Positions 1 through 8,891 are shown, counted from the first letter of the stretch. The stretch: 64,000 nt of DNA from Streptomyces vietnamensis (GCF_000830005.1 NZ_CP010407.1:6522001-6586000); one strand, 5' to 3'. Notes: generated by a model not told the origin, from the letters alone. Numbers and translations: made by a program.

Positions 1-2
1 AC

Positions 3-1406
3 CTCGACAAGTCCGCCGTCTCCCGCTACCTCTCCGGCCGCCGGGTCGCGCCCCAGGACTTCATCGACCGCCTGGTCCGGGAGATCGAGGACCACCTCGG
101 AGCCCCGCTCCAGCTGGAGGCGAAGGAGGCGCTGCGCGGCCGGCGCCTCGAGGCGCTGCGGGTCTGCAGCCCGGACGAGTACCGCCTGGAGAGCCTGCGG
201 GACGAGCTGGCGCGCTCACGGCGCGACACGGAGCGGGCGCACCGCAACATCGAGGCGTTGAACGCGTTGCTGGACAAGAAGGAGGCGGAGGCGCGGGGCG
301 TCGCCGACGACCTCACGAGCCTCCGCCTCGACTGGGGCGCGGAGCGGTCCGCCTTCGCCCGCGCCCAGGAGGACCTCCTCCGCCAGATCGACCGGCTCCG
401 CCAGGACCTCCAGGACGCGGAACACCTCCGGGCGGAGGCGGAACGCCAGACCCGCGAGCTGCGGGACCACGTCCTCGACCTGGAGGAGGAGCTGTCGCGG
501 CGGTCGGCGGTCACGCCCGGCGATGTGCCGCTGGAGCTGTTCAAGCAGCAGCTCCAGCGGATGTGGGACGAGGAGGACCTGACCGAGGCGGCGCGGGACC
601 TGACCGAGGCGGCCTGGTCGCGGCCGCTGGAGGACGTGGCGGAGCTGCTCCGCTGGCTGCGGGAGATCGGCGCGGCCCCGGAGACCTTCGCCGCGGACGT
701 GGCACGGCTGAGGCCGTTGGAGGACGTCCTGGCGTTCAGCCCGGAGGTCACGAGGCTCGGACGCTCCAGGGTCAGGGAGTCGTGGGTGTCCGCCGTCGCC
801 GCCCGGGTCACCGAGCGCAACGCGGCCGCCGTCTACCAGGGGCTGCGAGACCCCGAGACCCGCTCCGAGGCCGAGGCCGACCGCATCCTCGCCGAGGCGG
901 TCGGCCGCGTGCAGAGCAACGCGGAGGCGGTCGCCCTGGTGTCGGCCGCGCTGACCGGCACGGCGCCCCCGGCCCGCCTGCCGCGCGTGGCCGAGAAGCT
1001 CGCCAGGGGGAGCCGGCTCGACCTGCTCGGCATACGGGTCGCGGTCGGGCTCGCACAGGCGGGGAGGTACGACGTGGCGGCCCTCGTGATCGCCGTCGCG
1101 GCCGGCCACGCGCCGGACCGGGAGGGGGACGAGATCGACGACGTGCGGCTCGCCCGCTGTCTCCGGGAGCTCGACGAGGACCTGATCGCGTCCCTGTTCG
1201 ACCTGGTGACGTGGCTGGACGACACGACCGTCATGACGACCTTCGCCGACCGGCTCGCCCGCGCGCACGAGAAGGCGCTCCTGGAGCGGCTGCTCACCAC
1301 CATGGCCGAGCACGGAAGGCTGGAGCTCCTCGACCTCTTCGACGTCCGGACGTCCGGACGGCTGAAGCGCGCGGTCAGGGACGTGCGCGCCTCACGTGGC
1401 CAGTAG
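3..1406 (+). CDS. HTH-plus-coiled-coil protein, 5'-truncated
   Basis: The reading frame is open from base 3 and runs to the TAG at 1404-1406, so the true start lies upstream of the window. The first visible residues (LDKSAVSRYLSGRRVAP) look like the recognition-helix half of an Xre-type helix-turn-helix. Then comes a charged stretch rich in Glu, Arg and Leu at about codons 40-165, which I read as a coiled coil. The C-terminal two thirds is mixed helical with no motif I recognise. It may be a DNA-binding regulator or scaffold; I cannot name a family. Its last 15 bases overlap the 3' end of the convergent PPK2 gene. Confidence 0.6.
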   Translation, partial: LDKSAVSRYLSGRRVAPQDFIDRLVREIEDHLGAPLQLEAKEALRGRRLEALRVCSPDEYRLESLRDELARSRRDTERAHRNIEALNALLDKKEAEARGVADDLTSLRLDWGAERSAFARAQEDLLRQIDRLRQDLQDAEHLRAEAERQTRELRDHVLDLEEELSRRSAVTPGDVPLELFKQQLQRMWDEEDLTEAARDLTEAAWSRPLEDVAELLRWLREIGAAPETFAADVARLRPLEDVLAFSPEVTRLGRSRVRESWVSAVAARVTERNAAAVYQGLRDPETRSEAEADRILAEAVGRVQSNAEAVALVSAALTGTAPPARLPRVAEKLARGSRLDLLGIRVAVGLAQAGRYDVAALVIAVAAGHAPDREGDEIDDVRLARCLRELDEDLIASLFDLVTWLDDTTVMTTFADRLARAHEKALLERLLTTMAEHGRLELLDLFDVRTSGRLKRAVRDVRASRGQ

Positions 1407-2291
1407 CCGCGCCCGGCACTCCGCCACGTCGAAGTCCCCCGGCGGGTACTTCGGATCCAGCGCCTCCAGGTGTTCGAGCAGCAGCTTGCTGATCGCCCAG
1501 TTGCGGTACCACTTGCGGTCCGCCGGGACCAGGTACCACGGGGCCTCGTCCGTCGTGCAGCGTTCGAGGGCGATCTCGTACGCCTTCCGGTACTCCGGCC
1601 ACAGCGCCCGCTCCTCGATGTCGCCCGGGTCGAACTTCCAGTGCTTGTCGGGGTTGTCGAGGCGCTTGAGGAGCCGGTCGCGCTGTTCCTCGTACGAGAG
1701 GTGGAGGAAGACCTTGACCACGGTCACCCCGTCCTCGGCGAGGGACTTCTCGAAGCGGTTGATCTGGCCGTAGCGGCGGCTGATCAGGCGGCGCGGGGCC
1801 AGCTCGCGGACGCGGGCGACGAGGACGTCCTCGTAGTGCGAGCGGTCGAAGATGCCGATCTCGCCCGGCTGGGGGAGCGCCCGCATGATCCGCCAGAGGA
1901 AGGGGTGGTTCTGCTCCTCCCGGGTCGGCGCCTTGAAGGCGCGGATGCGGCAGCCGGACGGGTTGAAGTGCCCGATGACGTGCTTGACCGTGCCGCCCTT
2001 GCCGCTGGTGTCCATGCCCTGGAGGACGAGGAGCAGCCGCCGGCGGTCGCCGGCGGTGCTCGCCGCGTACAGGCGTTCCTGGAGTTCGGCGAGGCGCGGC
2101 CCGAGGGCGGCGGTGGCGGCCAGGCCCGTCGCCTTGTCGGCGGGACCGGCGGGGGTCGCCCGGGCGTCGTACGCGGTGAGGTCGATCCGCTCCCCCTCGG
2201 GGACGCGGAGGACGTCACGGAGTGCGGGCTCGGGAGCGGGTACGGGCCAGGGCGCCTTCCGCTTCTTCTTCCCGCCGTCCCTCTTCGCCAC
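1392..2291 (-). CDS. ppk2: Polyphosphate kinase 2 family protein
   Basis: The 299-aa protein matches the PPK2 family, which moves phosphate between polyphosphate and nucleotides. Walker A is QGMDTSGKGG (residues 91-100). The PPK2 Walker B/lid region FDRSHYEDV sits near 148-156, followed by an Arg-rich lid (ARVRELAPRRLISRRYGQIN). The N-terminus is basic (KRDGGKKKRK), common in actinobacterial members. The C-terminal WYRNWAIS block is also typical. Length fits a single-domain PPK2. Whether it prefers ADP, AMP or GDP cannot be told by eye. It overlaps the convergent upstream gene by 15 bases and appears to be transcribed alone. Confidence 0.92.
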   Translation of the reverse strand: MAKRDGGKKKRKAPWPVPAPEPALRDVLRVPEGERIDLTAYDARATPAGPADKATGLAATAALGPRLAELQERLYAASTAGDRRRLLLVLQGMDTSGKGGTVKHVIGHFNPSGCRIRAFKAPTREEQNHPFLWRIMRALPQPGEIGIFDRSHYEDVLVARVRELAPRRLISRRYGQINRFEKSLAEDGVTVVKVFLHLSYEEQRDRLLKRLDNPDKHWKFDPGDIEERALWPEYRKAYEIALERCTTDEAPWYLVPADRKWYRNWAISKLLLEHLEALDPKYPPGDFDVAECRARLLAT

Positions 2292-2376
2292 CTCGGGCCC
2301 CTTCCGCCGCGCCGCTCGTCCTCTCGTCCTCTCCCGATCCTGCGACGGAACCCGGGTGCCCGCTAGTCCGGCCGGT

Positions 2377-3738
2377 TCAGCACCACGGGCCCGTCACCGC
2401 GAACGTCGTGCCGGGCGTGTAGCAGTTGACGTACATCGTCGAGCGGTCCGGGGAGAAGGTGACGCCCGCGAACTCGCCCCACTCCGGGGCCTCCGGCGTC
2501 CCGATGTTCTGGGCGCCCCGGGCCACCGCGTACACCTCGCCCTCCGTGCTCACCCCGAAGACGTGCTGCGCCCCGTTGCCGTCCTCGCAGACCATCAGGC
2601 CCCCGGTCGGCGCCAGGCAGATGTTGTCCGGGGACTCGCCGGGCAGCCGGACGTCGGTGCTCGGGCCGAAGACCACGACGAGCGTGAGCCGGCGCTTGTG
2701 CGGCTCGTACTTCCACACCTGGCCGAAGTGCGTGGCCGCCGAGCCGTCCTTGGCCCGCGCGAAGGAGGACACGAAGTAGACGGCCCGCCCGCCCCAGTAG
2801 CAGCCCTCCAGCTTCTGGGCGTGCGTGATGCCCCTGGGCCCGAAGTCCTGGTGCCGGATGGAGGTCGACGTCGCCAGCGGGTCCGGTACGGGGACCCACT
2901 CGATGCCGTCGAAGCGGGCGCCGGTCTCCTGGACGACGGAGAGGTCGGGTACGCCGGGCACCCGCATGGCCTCCAGGGCGCCGCCCGCGCGCAGCGAGCC
3001 GGTGCCGCCGAGCGGCTTCTCCGGCAGGAAGCGGTAGAAGAGGCCGAAGGGCCGTTCGAAGGCGTCCTCCGTCTCGTACACGATGCCGCTCGCCGGGTCG
3101 ACGGCGATCGCCTCGTGCTGGAAGCGGCCCATCGCGGTGAGCGGGACGGCTCCGGTGCGGTGCGGGTCGGCGCCGTCGACCTCGAAGATGAAGCCGTGGT
3201 CTTTGGTGTAGCCGTTGGTGCCGGTCCGGTCCTCGGTCTCCTCGCAGGTCAGCCAGGTGTTCCAGGGGGTGGGGCCGCCCGCGCAGTTGACGGCGGTCCC
3301 GGCGATGCCGACCCGCTCGTCCAGGACGTTGTTCCGGCCGTCGAGTTCGAGGACCGTACAGCCGCCCTTGCCGGCCGGGTCGTACGTGAGACCGGGGACG
3401 GTGGGGACGGGGATCTTCCCGGTGACCCGGTTCTCGTGGTTGCGGACGAGGTGCACCCGGCCGCGGCGGCCGGCGAAGGCGCCCATGCCGTCGTGGTTGC
3501 TGGGGACCAGGCCCTCGCCGGAGCGGAGCGGGTCGCCCATCCGGGAGAGGACCTTGTAGCGGAAGCCGGCCGGGAGGTCGAGGAGACCGTCCGGGTCGGG
3601 TACGAGGGGGCCGTAGCCGCCCGTTCGGGACGCGGCACTCGCACTGCCGGCGAAGAGTTCGGAGAGGGCGCCCGTGAAGGCGATCCCGGCGACGGAGGCG
3701 CCGGTGCGGGAGAGGATCTGACGTCGTGTTGCGGACAT
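2377..3738 (-). CDS. PhoX-type phosphatase (DUF839), Tat-exported
   Basis: The 453-aa protein begins MSATRRQILSRTGASVAGIA, a twin-arginine-like signal ending near ASA. I chose this ATG because the 35 codons upstream in the same frame do not look coded. The mature part carries DUF839/PhoX features: LVPSNHDGMGAF and LVRNHENR near the N-terminus, GGPTPWNTWLTCEET (conserved E for metal binding), and LPGESPDNICLAPTGGLMVCEDG near the C-terminus. PhoX enzymes are Ca/Fe-dependent extracellular phosphomonoesterases. Several Streptomyces DUF839 paralogues have untested activity, so the substrate is an inference. It ends TGPWC. Confidence 0.85.
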   Translation of the reverse strand: MSATRRQILSRTGASVAGIAFTGALSELFAGSASAASRTGGYGPLVPDPDGLLDLPAGFRYKVLSRMGDPLRSGEGLVPSNHDGMGAFAGRRGRVHLVRNHENRVTGKIPVPTVPGLTYDPAGKGGCTVLELDGRNNVLDERVGIAGTAVNCAGGPTPWNTWLTCEETEDRTGTNGYTKDHGFIFEVDGADPHRTGAVPLTAMGRFQHEAIAVDPASGIVYETEDAFERPFGLFYRFLPEKPLGGTGSLRAGGALEAMRVPGVPDLSVVQETGARFDGIEWVPVPDPLATSTSIRHQDFGPRGITHAQKLEGCYWGGRAVYFVSSFARAKDGSAATHFGQVWKYEPHKRRLTLVVVFGPSTDVRLPGESPDNICLAPTGGLMVCEDGNGAQHVFGVSTEGEVYAVARGAQNIGTPEAPEWGEFAGVTFSPDRSTMYVNCYTPGTTFAVTGPWC

Positions 3739-3877
3739 GAGGCGGCAACCCACTTTCTGTTGGCGGACAGACAGGTGGTGTGTGACGTGTGACCCGCATG
3801 TGTGTATCACGCACGGTGGTGACAGGTGAACCATGCGGGCCACAACTGCCTCATGTGGCGCGGAGGCTGATCCGGCG

Positions 3878-4303
3878 TCAGGTCAGTTCGGCGGTGAGGG
3901 TGATCGTCGTGCCCGTGAGCGCCTGGCTGACCGGGCAGTTCTTCTTCGCGTCCTCGGCGAGCGCCTGGAACTCGTCCGCGTCGAGGCCGGAGACCGTGCC
4001 GCGCACGGTGAGGTGGATGCCGGTGATGCCCTCGCCCGGCTGGAACGTGACGTCGGCCTTCGTCTCCAGGCGCTCGGGCGCGTGGCCCGCCTTGGCCAGG
4101 CCGTTCGAGAAGGCCATCGAGAAGCAGGAGGAGTGCGCGGCCGCGATGAGCTCCTCGGGGCTCGTCTTGCCGTTGGGCTCCTCCGACCGGGCCGGCCAGG
4201 AGACGTCGTACGAGCCGAGGCCGGAGGAGTCGAGGGTGACGACGCCGGAGCCCTTGAGGAGGTCGCCCTGCCAGACGGTGTGGGCGTGACGCACGGTGGC
4301 CAT
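3878..4303 (-). CDS. OsmC/Ohr family peroxiredoxin
   Basis: The 141-aa protein has the OsmC fold signature: GKTSPEELIAAAHSSCFSMAFS with the first active Cys, and the second Cys in DAKKNCPVSQAL near the C-terminus. Family members reduce organic hydroperoxides in the cytoplasm using the two Cys and an Arg/Glu network. The ATG at 4303 is preceded by AAAGGGA at good spacing; an in-frame ATG 11 codons upstream lacks a ribosome site. It lies 34 bases downstream of the zapE-like gene on the same strand and is probably co-transcribed with it. Confidence 0.92.
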   Translation of the reverse strand: MATVRHAHTVWQGDLLKGSGVVTLDSSGLGSYDVSWPARSEEPNGKTSPEELIAAAHSSCFSMAFSNGLAKAGHAPERLETKADVTFQPGEGITGIHLTVRGTVSGLDADEFQALAEDAKKNCPVSQALTGTTITLTAELT

Positions 4304-4337
4304 GGTGGATCCCTTTCGATCGGGTACGGCCACCAAG

Positions 4338-5423
4338 CTACTGCGCGACGAGGCCCTTCGCGTCGCGGGCGAGCGCGGTGAGCCGGGAGATCGCCCGGAA
4401 GTACTTCTTGCGGTAGCCGCCGTTCAGCATCTCGTCGCTGAAGAGCTTGTCGAAGGGGAGTCCGGAGGCCAGCACGGGTATCTCGCGGTCGTACAGGCGG
4501 TCGGCGAGGACGACGAGCCGCAGGGCCGTCGACTGGTCCGGGACCGGCTGGACGTCGGTGAGGCAGACGGCGCCGAGGTCGTCGGTGAGGGCGCCGTACC
4601 GGCTCGGGTGAACCCTGGCCAGGTGTTCGAGCAGGTGCGGGAAGTCGTCGAGGGAGGCGCCGGGCGTCGCGTACGCGGTCTGGGTGACGACCTGGTCGGA
4701 GTACGGGGAGGGGGCCTCGGGCAGACCGCGGTGGCGGTAGTCCTCGCCGTCGATCCGCAGCGGCCGGAAGTGGGCGGAGAGGCCCTGGATCTCGCGGAGG
4801 AAGTCGGCGGCGGCGAAGCGGCCCTCGCCGAGCTTGCCCGGGAGCGTGTTCGAGGTGGCGGCGAGGGCCACGCCCGACTCGACGAGCTTGCCGAGGAGGC
4901 TGGAGACGAGGACGGTGTCGCCCGGGTCGTCGAGCTCGAACTCGTCGATGCAGAGGAGACGGTGTCCGCTCAGCGTCTGCACGGTCTGCTGGAAGCCGAG
5001 CGCGCCGACCAGGTTGGTCAGCTCGACGAAGGTGCCGAAGGCCTTCAGCGCGGGCTCCGCGGGGGTCGCGTGCCACAGCGAGGCCAGCAGGTGGGTCTTG
5101 CCGACGCCGTACCCGCCGTCCAGGTAGACCCCGCGCGGGCCGCTCGGCGCGGCCGGCTTCTTCGCGAACCAGCGGCGCTTGCCGGCGCCGGTGGCGTGCG
5201 CCCCGCCGAGGCCCTCGGCGAAGGAGCTGAGGATCTTGACGGCGTCCGTCTGGCTCGGCTGGTTCGGGTCGGGGAGGTACGTGTCGAAGCGTACGGAGTC
5301 GAAGCGCGGCGGCGGCACCATCTCCGCGACGAGGCGGTCGGCGGGGACGTGGGGCTCTCGGGAGCAGAGCGAGAGCGGGGCCGCTTCGGGAGAAGCCGCT
5401 TCGGTGAGGGCACGGGTCGACAC
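4338..5423 (-). CDS. zapE: ZapE/AFG1-family cell-division ATPase
   Basis: The 361-aa AFG1/ZapE-like P-loop ATPase has Walker A GGYGVGKT (residues 103-110), Walker B LLCIDEFELDD (about 156-166) and sensor-type SNTLPGKLGEGRF. In proteobacteria ZapE interacts with FtsZ; in actinobacteria the role is untested. The frame stays open far upstream, but the GTG at 5423 preceded by GGGGA is the plausible start: upstream codons look random, and the divergent reductase starts only 36 bases away. The divergent pair zapE / RibD-like reductase is a common Streptomyces arrangement. Confidence 0.88.
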   Translation of the reverse strand: MSTRALTEAASPEAAPLSLCSREPHVPADRLVAEMVPPPRFDSVRFDTYLPDPNQPSQTDAVKILSSFAEGLGGAHATGAGKRRWFAKKPAAPSGPRGVYLDGGYGVGKTHLLASLWHATPAEPALKAFGTFVELTNLVGALGFQQTVQTLSGHRLLCIDEFELDDPGDTVLVSSLLGKLVESGVALAATSNTLPGKLGEGRFAAADFLREIQGLSAHFRPLRIDGEDYRHRGLPEAPSPYSDQVVTQTAYATPGASLDDFPHLLEHLARVHPSRYGALTDDLGAVCLTDVQPVPDQSTALRLVVLADRLYDREIPVLASGLPFDKLFSDEMLNGGYRKKYFRAISRLTALARDAKGLVAQ

Positions 5424-5459
5424 AGTTCCCCACTGTAAGCGCCGTGTCAGACTTCGATC

Positions 5460-6221
5460 ATGCGCCAGCTCTTCCCTGTGACGGACATGACAGCCGCTGC
5501 CGACCGGGAGTGGTCGCTCGACGCCCTCGCGGACGCCTATGCGTATCCGGAGGGCGACGATCCGTGGCTGCGGGCCAACATGGTCTCCTCGCTCGACGGG
5601 GCGGGCCAGCACGGGGGGCGCTCCCAGCCCCTCTCCTCCGAGACGGACATGCGGATCTTCGGGATCCTGCGCGGGCTCGCCGACGTGGTCGTGGTGGGTG
5701 CGGAAACGGTACGCCTGGAGGGCTACCGGCCGGCACGCGCGCGGGAGGCCTTCGCGGCCCGCCGGGCCGCCGCCGGACAGGGCCCGGCGCCCGTGATCGC
5801 CGTGGTCAGCGCCTCCCTGAACCTCGACTTCTCGCTGCCGCTCTTCACCGAGCCGCTGGTGCCGACCCTGATCCTCACGGGGGCCGTCGCGCCCCCCGAC
5901 CGGATCGAGGCCGCCCGGGCGGCGGGCGCCGTGGTGCTGATCGCGGGCGACGGGCCCGGGGTGGAGCCGGCCCGCGCGGTGGCGGCGCTCGCGGAGCGCG
6001 GGCTGCGCCGCCAGCTGACCGAGGGCGGGCCCCGGCTGCTCGGCCAGTTCGTGGCGGCGGAGGTCCTCGACGAGCTGTGCCTGACGGTCTCGCCGACGAT
6101 GACCGCGGGTGATGCTCAGCGGATCGCCGGAGGGCCTTCGGTGGCCGTCCCGACACGCTTCCAGGTGGCTTCCGTGATGGAGCAGGACGGCTTCCTCTTC
6201 ACCCGCTACCGTCGGATCTGA
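5460..6221 (+). CDS. Pyrimidine reductase family protein (RibD C-terminal-like)
   Basis: The 253-aa protein resembles the NADPH-dependent reductase half of RibD / dihydrofolate reductase fold: RANMVSSLDGAGQHGGRS near the N-terminus, ADVVVVGAETVRLEGY, and LTEGGPRLLGQF with EVLDELCLTVSP near the C-terminus. In riboflavin synthesis such domains reduce the ribosyl-amino-pyrimidine, but here there is no deaminase domain and no other rib gene nearby, so the substrate is uncertain. The ATG has no Shine-Dalgarno. CAGACT lies 6 bases upstream and could be a -10 box for a leaderless mRNA. Confidence 0.85.
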   Translation: MRQLFPVTDMTAAADREWSLDALADAYAYPEGDDPWLRANMVSSLDGAGQHGGRSQPLSSETDMRIFGILRGLADVVVVGAETVRLEGYRPARAREAFAARRAAAGQGPAPVIAVVSASLNLDFSLPLFTEPLVPTLILTGAVAPPDRIEAARAAGAVVLIAGDGPGVEPARAVAALAERGLRRQLTEGGPRLLGQFVAAEVLDELCLTVSPTMTAGDAQRIAGGPSVAVPTRFQVASVMEQDGFLFTRYRRI

Positions 6222-6278
6222 CAATCGGCGGAATTTGTCGTTCCGCTTACCGTCCGCTGGGCACACTTACTGTCGCAG

Positions 6279-6298
6279 TCCCCGTGCGGGCACGGGGA
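6279..6298. promoter_or_regulatory. Inverted repeat upstream of the gene at 6328
   Basis: TCCCCGTGC-GG-GCACGGGGA, two perfect 9-base arms with a 2-base centre, lies 30 bases before the GTG start of the next gene. It could be an operator or a 5' UTR hairpin. Nothing in the neighbourhood identifies a regulator. Confidence 0.35.
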
Positions 6299-6327
6299 AG
6301 GATGGTTTCCGCAGAAGGGCTCCTGAG

Positions 6328-6798
6328 GTGTTCACAAGCGTTCTGATGATCGAGAAGCCCCTCACGTCCGTCGACGTGGAATTCGTCACCACCCTGCACG
6401 GCGACGAGGGCATGTCCTTCATCGTCCTCATGCAGCCGCGTGGTGACCAGGCCGATGTACTGCTGCGCGCCATCGACGACGTCGCCATGGGCGAACTGAA
6501 GGAAGCCGCCCACGAGGGCGACGAACCGGAGGGCAAGGAGGCCCGGCCCGTGGCCGAGCAGGCCCTGGAGGTCTCGCTCCAGGCCCTGAGAAACGCCGGC
6601 TGCGAAGCGGTCGGGCAGGTCGTCGAGGACCACCCGCTCGACAAGATGAAGGCGGTGGTCGACGAGTCGGAGGCGGACGAGGTGATCGTGCTCACCGCCC
6701 CGCACTACGTGGAGGAGTTCTTCCACCGGGACTGGGCCTCCCGGGCCCGCCACAAGGTCGGCGTCCCCGTCCTGAAGCTCTTCGCCCACAGCGAGTAA
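6328..6798 (+). CDS. Small conserved actinobacterial protein, function unknown
   Basis: The 156-aa acidic protein begins at GTG (MFTSVLMIEKPLTSVDVEFV) with AAGGG about 10 bases upstream. It shows an alpha/beta pattern: MSFIVLMQPRGDQADVLLRAIDDVAMGEL, a charged helix, then ADEVIVLTAPHYVEEFFHRDWASRARHKVGVPVLKLFAHSE. The last segment (strand, helix, VGVPVLKL strand) recalls the nucleotide-binding end of universal-stress-like proteins. Homologues are, from memory, sometimes labelled indole-3-glycerol phosphate synthase, which the short length and missing TIM-barrel motifs do not support. It stands alone upstream of murC. Confidence 0.75.
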   Translation: MFTSVLMIEKPLTSVDVEFVTTLHGDEGMSFIVLMQPRGDQADVLLRAIDDVAMGELKEAAHEGDEPEGKEARPVAEQALEVSLQALRNAGCEAVGQVVEDHPLDKMKAVVDESEADEVIVLTAPHYVEEFFHRDWASRARHKVGVPVLKLFAHSE

Positions 6799-6820
6799 CG
6801 GCAAGGCCGGGTCCGCGCCC

Positions 6821-6920
6821 CGTGCAGGGGGTGCGGGCTCGGAGCCGTCGCGTCGCCCGTGCAGGGGGCGTGGACCCGGAGCCGCCACGTCGCCCCGTGC
6901 AGGGGGCGCGGCCCCGGCCC
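6821..6920. repeat. Degenerate tandem repeat, period 37-38 bases
   Basis: Three GC-rich units begin CGTGCAGGGGG at 6821, 6858 and 6896, the first two continuing with a GGACCCGGAGCCG-like block. They fill the gap between the small conserved gene and murC, just before the -10-like TAGGCT at 6952-6957. No coding potential is apparent. Confidence 0.6.
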
Positions 6921-6996
6921 CGCCGACCGCCGGGACCCCGGCCGGAGCCACTAGGCTGGGGGCTTCCAGAACCACACACCCCGGGGAGAGATCCGC

Positions 6997-8388
6997 ATGG
7001 CACCCGCCATCCCTGCCGCCATGGAACGGCCGCACTTCATCGGCATCGGCGGTGCCGGAATGTCGGGCATCGCGAAGATCCTCGCCCAGCGCGGCGCCAA
7101 GGTCGCCGGCAGCGACGCCAAGGAGTCCGCGACCGCCGAGTCGCTGCGCGCCCTCGGCGCCACCGTGCACATCGGCCACGCCGCCGAGCACCTCGCCGAC
7201 GACGCCTCCGCCGTCGTCGTCTCCAGCGCCATCCGCGCCGACAACCCCGAGCTGGCCCGCGCCGCCGAGCTCGGCATCCCCGTCGTCCACCGCTCCGACG
7301 CGCTCGCCTCCCTCATGGACGGCCTGCGCGCGATCGCGGTCGCCGGTACGCACGGCAAGACGACCACCACCTCCATGCTGGCCGTCGCCCTCACCGAGCT
7401 CGGCCTGGACCCCTCGTACGCGATCGGCGGCGACCTGCACGGTCCCGGCACGAACGCGCGCCACGGCTCCGGCGAGGTCTTCGTCGCCGAGGCCGACGAG
7501 AGCGACCGCAGCTTCCAGAAGTACGACCCCGAGGTCGCGATCGTCCTCAACGTCGAGCTGGACCACCACGCGAACTACGCGTCCATGGACGAGATCTACG
7601 AGTCCTTCGAGGCCTTCACCGCCAAGATCCGCCCCGGCGGCACCCTGGTCGTCGGCGAGCACGCGGGCGCCCGCGAGCTGGCCCGCCGGGTCGCGGACCG
7701 CGAGGGCCTCTCCGTGATCACCGTCGGCGAGTCCGAGGACTCCGACGCCCGCATCCTCAAGATCGTCCCGAACGGGATGAAGAGCGAGGTGACGGTCCTC
7801 CTCGACGGCGTCGAGCACACCTTCACCGTCTCCGTCCCCGGCCGCCACTACGCCCACAACGCCGCCGCGGCCCTGGCCGCCGGCGCCCGCGTCGGCATCG
7901 ACCCGGCCGAGCTCGCCCAGGCCCTCACCGCGTACACCGGTGTCGGCCGCCGCCTCCAGCTCAAGGGCGAGGCCAAGGGCGTACAGGTCATCGACTCGTA
8001 CGCGCACCACCCCACCGAGATGACCGCCGACCTGGAGGCCATGCGCGGCGCCGCCGGCGCCTCCCGCCTGCTCGTCGTCTTCCAGCCGCACCTCTTCTCC
8101 CGCACCCAGGAGCTGGGCAAGGAGATGGGCGACGCGCTGGCCCTCGCGGACGCCTCCGTCGTCCTCGACATCTACCCGGCCCGCGAGGACCCGATCCCGG
8201 GCGTCACCAGCGAGCTGATCATCGCCGCGGCCGAGCGGGCCGGCGCCGCCGTGACGCCCGTCCACGACAAGACCACCGTCCCGGACGTGATCGCGGGAAT
8301 GGCGGGCCCCGGCGACCTCGTTCTCACGATGGGCGCGGGCGACGTCACGGACCTGGGTCCGCAGATCCTCGCCCGCCTGTCGAACTGA
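6997..8388 (+). CDS. murC: UDP-N-acetylmuramate--L-alanine ligase
   Basis: The 463-aa protein is MurC, which adds L-Ala to UDP-MurNAc with ATP in cytoplasmic peptidoglycan precursor synthesis. The N-terminal Rossmann motif GIGGAGMSGIA (residues 15-25), Mur ligase P-loop GTHGKTTTTSM (118-128), EADESDRSF, the NVELDHH metal region and the C-terminal DSYAHHPTEM plus FQPHLFSRT blocks are all present. The ATG follows GGGAGAG. A probable -10 TAGGCT lies at 6952-6957. It is unlinked to a division/cell-wall cluster here; msrB follows 15 bases downstream and is likely in the same transcript. Confidence 0.97.
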   Translation: MAPAIPAAMERPHFIGIGGAGMSGIAKILAQRGAKVAGSDAKESATAESLRALGATVHIGHAAEHLADDASAVVVSSAIRADNPELARAAELGIPVVHRSDALASLMDGLRAIAVAGTHGKTTTTSMLAVALTELGLDPSYAIGGDLHGPGTNARHGSGEVFVAEADESDRSFQKYDPEVAIVLNVELDHHANYASMDEIYESFEAFTAKIRPGGTLVVGEHAGARELARRVADREGLSVITVGESEDSDARILKIVPNGMKSEVTVLLDGVEHTFTVSVPGRHYAHNAAAALAAGARVGIDPAELAQALTAYTGVGRRLQLKGEAKGVQVIDSYAHHPTEMTADLEAMRGAAGASRLLVVFQPHLFSRTQELGKEMGDALALADASVVLDIYPAREDPIPGVTSELIIAAAERAGAAVTPVHDKTTVPDVIAGMAGPGDLVLTMGAGDVTDLGPQILARLSN

Positions 8389-8403
8389 GGGAGTGGACGA
8401 ACG

Positions 8404-8811
8404 ATGGCGTACGAGGTCGAGAAGCCGGACGAGGAGTGGCAGGCGCAGCTGACCCCGTCGGAGTACCAGGTGCTCCGGCTGGCCGGCACGGAGCCCGCGT
8501 TCCGCGGTGAGTACACCGACACGAAGACGAAGGGCGTCTACTCCTGCCGCGCCTGCGGGGCGGAGCTCTTCACGTCGAACGAGAAGTTCGAGTCGCACTG
8601 CGGCTGGCCGTCCTTCTACGACCCGAAGGACAGCTCGGCCGTCGAGCTCGTCGCGGACACCTCCCACGGCATGATCCGCACGGAGGTCCGCTGCGCCCGC
8701 TGCGGCTCCCACCTGGGCCACGTCTTCGAGGGCGAGGGCTACCCGACCCCGACGGACCAGCGGTACTGCATCAACTCGATCTCCCTGCGTCTGGAGCCCG
8801 AGGAGGGCTGA
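8404..8811 (+). CDS. msrB: Peptide-methionine (R)-S-oxide reductase
   Basis: The 135-aa MsrB has the zinc site CRAC (C48, C51) and CARC (C97, C100), the substrate block HCGWPSF, and the catalytic Cys in RYCINS (C122). It repairs R-methionine sulfoxide in proteins using thioredoxin-type reductant. Length is standard. Its ATG is 15 bases after murC, suggesting an operon. Confidence 0.97.
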   Translation: MAYEVEKPDEEWQAQLTPSEYQVLRLAGTEPAFRGEYTDTKTKGVYSCRACGAELFTSNEKFESHCGWPSFYDPKDSSAVELVADTSHGMIRTEVRCARCGSHLGHVFEGEGYPTPTDQRYCINSISLRLEPEEG

Positions 8812-8832
8812 CCCCTGGACGCTTCGTCAGCT

Positions 8833-8884
8833 GCCCCCTGTGGTAGGACTGTTGCGTATTGCAAACAGTCCTGCAACGGGGGGC
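8833..8884. promoter_or_regulatory. Nested inverted repeats overlapping the toxin-gene ribosome site
   Basis: AGGACTGTTGC (8845-8855) pairs with GCAAACAGTCCT (8861-8872, one bulged A) around a 5-base loop. Outside this GCCCCC (8833-8838) can pair with GGGGGC (8879-8884), which is the G-rich ribosome-binding site of the GTG at 8892. A TAGGAC at 8844-8849 could be a -10 box. The element could be an operator over the promoter or, in longer transcripts, a hairpin that hides the ribosome site. Confidence 0.5.
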
Positions 8885-8891
8885 AGAACAC

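Noticed and set aside
4338..6266. zapE frame open to 6266
   Set aside because: It is antisense to the RibD-like reductase. The GTG at 5423 with GGGGA upstream fits ZapE length.
6328..6798. Indole-3-glycerol phosphate synthase label
   Set aside because: 156 residues is too short for a TIM barrel, the catalytic Lys/Glu motifs are not visible, and no trp gene is near.
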